NCBI GenBank assembly: GCA_963377175.1
Contig: CAUJNA010001428.1
Coordinates: forward strand, 16,221 to 80,220
Direction of reading: 5' to 3'
From: Effrenium voratum
Lineage: Eukaryota; Sar; Dinophyceae; Suessiales; Symbiodiniaceae
Length of the DNA stretch: 64,000 nucleotides
Of the stretch, positions 63,741 to 64,000 are shown one piece after another. How positions within the stretch are numbered: position 1 is the stretch's first letter; the number at the start of each line of letters is the position of its first letter. The notes under the pieces were generated by a model. The model did not search any database and was not told where the DNA came from. It saw only the letters and a list, made by a program, of their open reading frames with translations. A program made the translations under genes and the position numbers.

Positions 63741-64000
63741 TAGCACGACTTAGCTTAAGTGTTTTGAAAAGTTTTGTTTTTGCTTGGGAAGCTCAATCCA
63801 TAAATCCTGCGCATGGGGGAATGCGTCCATGTTGGGGTGGTAGCACGACTTAGCTTAAGTGTTTTGAAAAGTTTTGTTTTTGCTTGGGAAGCTCAATCCA
63901 TAAATCCTGCGCATGGGGGAATGCGTCCATGTTGGGGTGGTAGCACGACTTAGCTTAAGTGTTTTGAAAAGTTTTGTTTTTGCTTGGGAAGCTCAATCCA
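63741..64000. repeat. 100-bp tandem repeat, at least 2.6 copies
   Basis: TAGCACGACTTAGCTTAAG starts at 63741, 63841 and 63941, so the period is exactly 100 bases. The copies are identical as far as seen, and the array is cut by the window end. The unit contains a T-run block (GTTTTGAAAAGTTTTG) and no open frame of note. Confidence 0.97.

Overview
The window looks like nuclear DNA of a dinoflagellate. Short exons, mostly 24-125 bases, with strongly G/C-ending codons sit in long introns of mixed composition. Exon joins follow AG at the 3' end and then G as the first exon base. Many 5' splice sites are GC or GA instead of GT. Every exon I can support lies on the + strand, which fits the unidirectional gene order of this group. 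Simple repeats, a TTTAGGG-like interstitial tract and two kilobase-scale CA/CG satellites are also present. I do not assign a genus.

Layout. (1) About 1-4.3 kb: a large imperfect inverted-repeat element (734-1385), one isolated exon candidate and otherwise no recognisable gene. (2) 4.3-26.8 kb: exons that join in phase into one open frame for a SWIM zinc-finger plus ankyrin-repeat protein. Its introns hold a 2.2-kb coding-like relic (about 10.4-12.6 kb), a 1.75-kb CA satellite, a telomere-like tract and a CGCGAAAGG-motif cluster. (3) 29.7-30.4 kb: a compact two-exon gene for a small secreted cysteine-rich protein. (4) 31.6-35.1 kb: isolated exon candidates of an unrecognised gene. (5) 36.06-51.67 kb: the best-supported gene, a sterol-4-alpha-carboxylate 3-dehydrogenase (NSDHL/Erg26-like, extended short-chain dehydrogenase/3-beta-HSD family). 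It is rebuilt from 17 exons, including a 24-base microexon, into 390 codons. Of its 16 introns I read 11 as GC-AG, 3 as GA-AG and 2 as GT-AG. A 2.4-kb CA/CG satellite fills intron 7. (6) 54.3-63.0 kb: exon candidates of another + strand gene that I do not recognise, ending in a 191-base exon for a hydrophobic segment. (7) 63.74-64.0 kb: a 100-bp tandem repeat that runs off the window.

Nothing suggests that these genes work in one pathway. The dehydrogenase acts in sterol C-4 demethylation. The SWIM/ankyrin protein is presumably a nucleic-acid or protein-binding factor. The small Cys-rich protein is predicted to be exported. No rRNA, tRNA, CRISPR array or bacterial-type operon was recognised. 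The exon structures were read by eye from codon bias, splice-phase agreement and family conservation, without transcript data.
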